Position numbers and translations under genes: made by a program. The notes beneath the pieces are model-generated. The model was not told the origin of the DNA, made no database searches, and saw only the letters and a list, made by a program, of their open reading frames with translations. Below, piece after piece: positions 62,634-64,000 of a stretch of 64,000 nucleotides of DNA. Every line of letters begins with the position of its first letter. Positions within the stretch are counted from its first letter, which is position 1. Source of the stretch: Favolaschia claudopus (lineage: Eukaryota; Basidiomycota; Agaricomycetes; Agaricales; Mycenaceae); assembly GCA_037176885.1 (NCBI GenBank), contig JAWWNJ010000176.1, positions 62,001 through 126,000 of the forward strand, written 5' to 3'.

Positions 62634-63454
62634 TGTCGAGCGAGACGAAGAGAGAGAAAAAGACGCGGGGACGGCGGCGCGGTTGACGCGCTGTGGACGC
62701 GACGTGTCATGGTGAACCAAAGTTCATAATCATTCTCCCATCATTCTCCCAAACCCCATCAAACGCCGTGTCTGGAGAATTTCCGGCGGTATCCGGCGCT
62801 ATCATTTTCTTCAGAGAATCTCTGGAGACGTCTCTGGAGAATTGATCCCTGTGGGTTGTTAGCTCTCGATCTGACACCTCTTGCTTACTACACTGTAGAG
62901 GTTAAATCAAAAATGGGTCTTGATGGGTAAAGATTTATGTAATGCAGCCAGCCTTGCTCCCTTTTGGTGTGGTAGTGGAAGCTCGGCTTGACATGTGGCT
63001 GGCAGTATATATAATAATACTGGATAATGTCGTATTATGACATCATATGTAGGATTTATGGAATGAAGCCAGCCTTGCAAAAGGTAAGTGAGATGCTCGC
63101 GCAAAAATGCTCGCAGGGGGGGACGAGTGTGCGCGAGGGGGTGTTGGGGATGGGGACGCGCAGGCGATGTGGGAAGAAGGGCTATGGCGGAGGGAACGAC
63201 GCACGCGGGCGGGGCTCGCTGGAGCTGCTCGTCGTCGTCGTCTCCTGTACACGCTTTCTACACAGTTTCAGCACAACTGGGTCAAAGGTGACTGCTCAGT
63301 AGCGATTGCCATTTTTGGGTAATTGACTTGCGTGTGGACAATTCACCCAGTGACAGTTCACGTGCACGTGACTTCCCACGCCGCCATCCCACCGCCCAAC
63401 CACCGCCCGATTCCCATACCCTTATGTGTACTGCTGCTACGGCATATTTTCAAT
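62634..63454. other. Unassigned sequence
   Basis: The left part is the 5' flank of the CxC5-like pseudogene. The short word AATGCAGCCAGCCTTGC / AATGAAGCCAGCCTTGC is repeated directly at 62940 and 63061. No gene supported. Confidence 0.3.
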
Positions 63455-63548
63455 GGTTATGCTGGTGTAGTGGTAGCACAACGTACTTCATGTAAGTTTA
63501 TGCGTTCCCTGGCCTCAGGGTTCGAAGCCGGAAGCTTGATACATAACC
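63455..63548 (+). other. tRNA-like sequence or SINE head
   Basis: An A-box-like TGGTGTAGTGGTAGCA (63463) and a perfect B-box GGTTCGAAGCC (63519-63529) lie between GGTTATG (63455-63461) and CATAACC (63542-63548), which would pair as a 7-bp acceptor stem. The D-stem pairs. The T-stem pairs at only two positions and about 9 extra bases precede the 3' acceptor strand, so it is not a standard tRNA. It is a tRNA pseudogene or a pol III promoter of a SINE; the anticodon cannot be assigned. Confidence 0.35.
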
Positions 63549-64000
63549 TCTTTCAAATGGAATAGTATCCAATTAAAGGCAACTACTTCCTCCCAGCTTA
63601 TCACTCTATCACTCTCGAGTCTCGATAGTTTCATCAAGACACGTTTAACACCGAAATCCAATTTGGAGTTTCTGCTCAGAAATGATTAGAGTACATACTG
63701 CTGTGTTAACTTACCAACCCTTCCGGCGAGATGGTACATCAAGTTGCATGAATATAAGCCCGGGTACAGCATGACCTTTTGTCAACTCTACAGTCTCTAC
63801 TTACTTACAAAAATTTTCCTTTTTTGGAAAAAATCTGTGATTCCCAATTTCCCTCACCATTTGAGAGAATGGGGCTTCTGATATGGGACTTGCATGATGG
63901 GTCGAACATTAGTATTAGCTCGCATCCGCGATACTCATACGCGCTGCTTTCTTAGATTCGCCGCTGCCGCCGCCCGCGGCCAGATCACGTGCCCGTGAAC
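63549..64000. other. Unassigned sequence to window end
   Basis: No open frame or repeat of note. Confidence 0.35.

Noticed and set aside
1..64000. CRISPR arrays, operons, ribosome binding sites, rRNA
   Set aside because: The sequence is eukaryotic. The tandem repeats seen lack unique spacers, and no rRNA motif was noticed.

Overview
The window looks like a repeat-dense, gene-poor stretch of a filamentous basidiomycete genome (probably Agaricomycetes). The reasons are several. There are chromodomain-bearing Ty3/gypsy elements. There are two remnants of KDZ-type DNA transposons, one of them a CxC5-like cysteine-cluster protein with 45-60 nt introns. There is a kinase-like fragment of a type expanded in mushrooms. 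There are degenerate TTAGGG arrays and many short TA-flanked inverted-repeat elements. Family names come from motif recognition by eye; no database search was possible.

Layout. 1-9.6 kb: a chromovirus LTR fragment, several short inverted-repeat elements, a 3.1 kb Mutator-like element (4127-7250, 9-bp target duplication) holding a MITE inside a MITE, and a truncated kinase-like gene (7456-8397). 9.6-18.2 kb: a GC-rich tandem repeat, a complete chromovirus 'Chromo-A' (9888-16730, LTR pair, target duplication GTTTG) whose pol frame is broken by a 332-bp tandem duplication, and a related 887-bp LTR. 18.2-23 kb: a scrambled Ty1/copia element with pol and gag pieces in opposite orientations, a probable copia LTR split by a MITE, a LINE reverse transcriptase scrap, and a KDZ transposase pseudogene. 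23-30.4 kb: 'Chromo-B', a chromovirus missing its 3' end, with one gag-pol frame carrying two stop codons.

30.4-50 kb is a mosaic. It holds two copies of a 680-bp TIR element, a 1.1 kb TIR element with a second MITE nested in it, and a gypsy gag fragment split by a CACTA-like element. It also holds an inverted duplication of about 1 kb (33.5-34.6 and 44.1-45.2 kb), interstitial telomere-like repeats, a hAT-like MITE with 8-bp target duplications, a fold-back TIR element, a small two-exon hypothetical gene, and a degraded CAMK-type kinase gene. 50.1-61.2 kb: 'Chromo-C', a very young complete chromovirus (602-bp LTRs, target duplication GCTAC) carrying three nested MITEs. Between pol and the 3' LTR it also has an extra 416-codon gene of unknown family containing an apparent 53-nt intron. 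61.2-64 kb: another MITE, the KDZ-associated CxC5 pseudogene, and a degenerate tRNA-like sequence.

Almost everything here is mobile DNA in successive nested layers. The LTR elements supply gag, protease, reverse transcriptase, RNase H, integrase and chromodomain. The TIR elements are non-autonomous and would need transposases encoded elsewhere. I see no complete, clearly functional host gene. The extra gene of Chromo-C is the best candidate for something undescribed.
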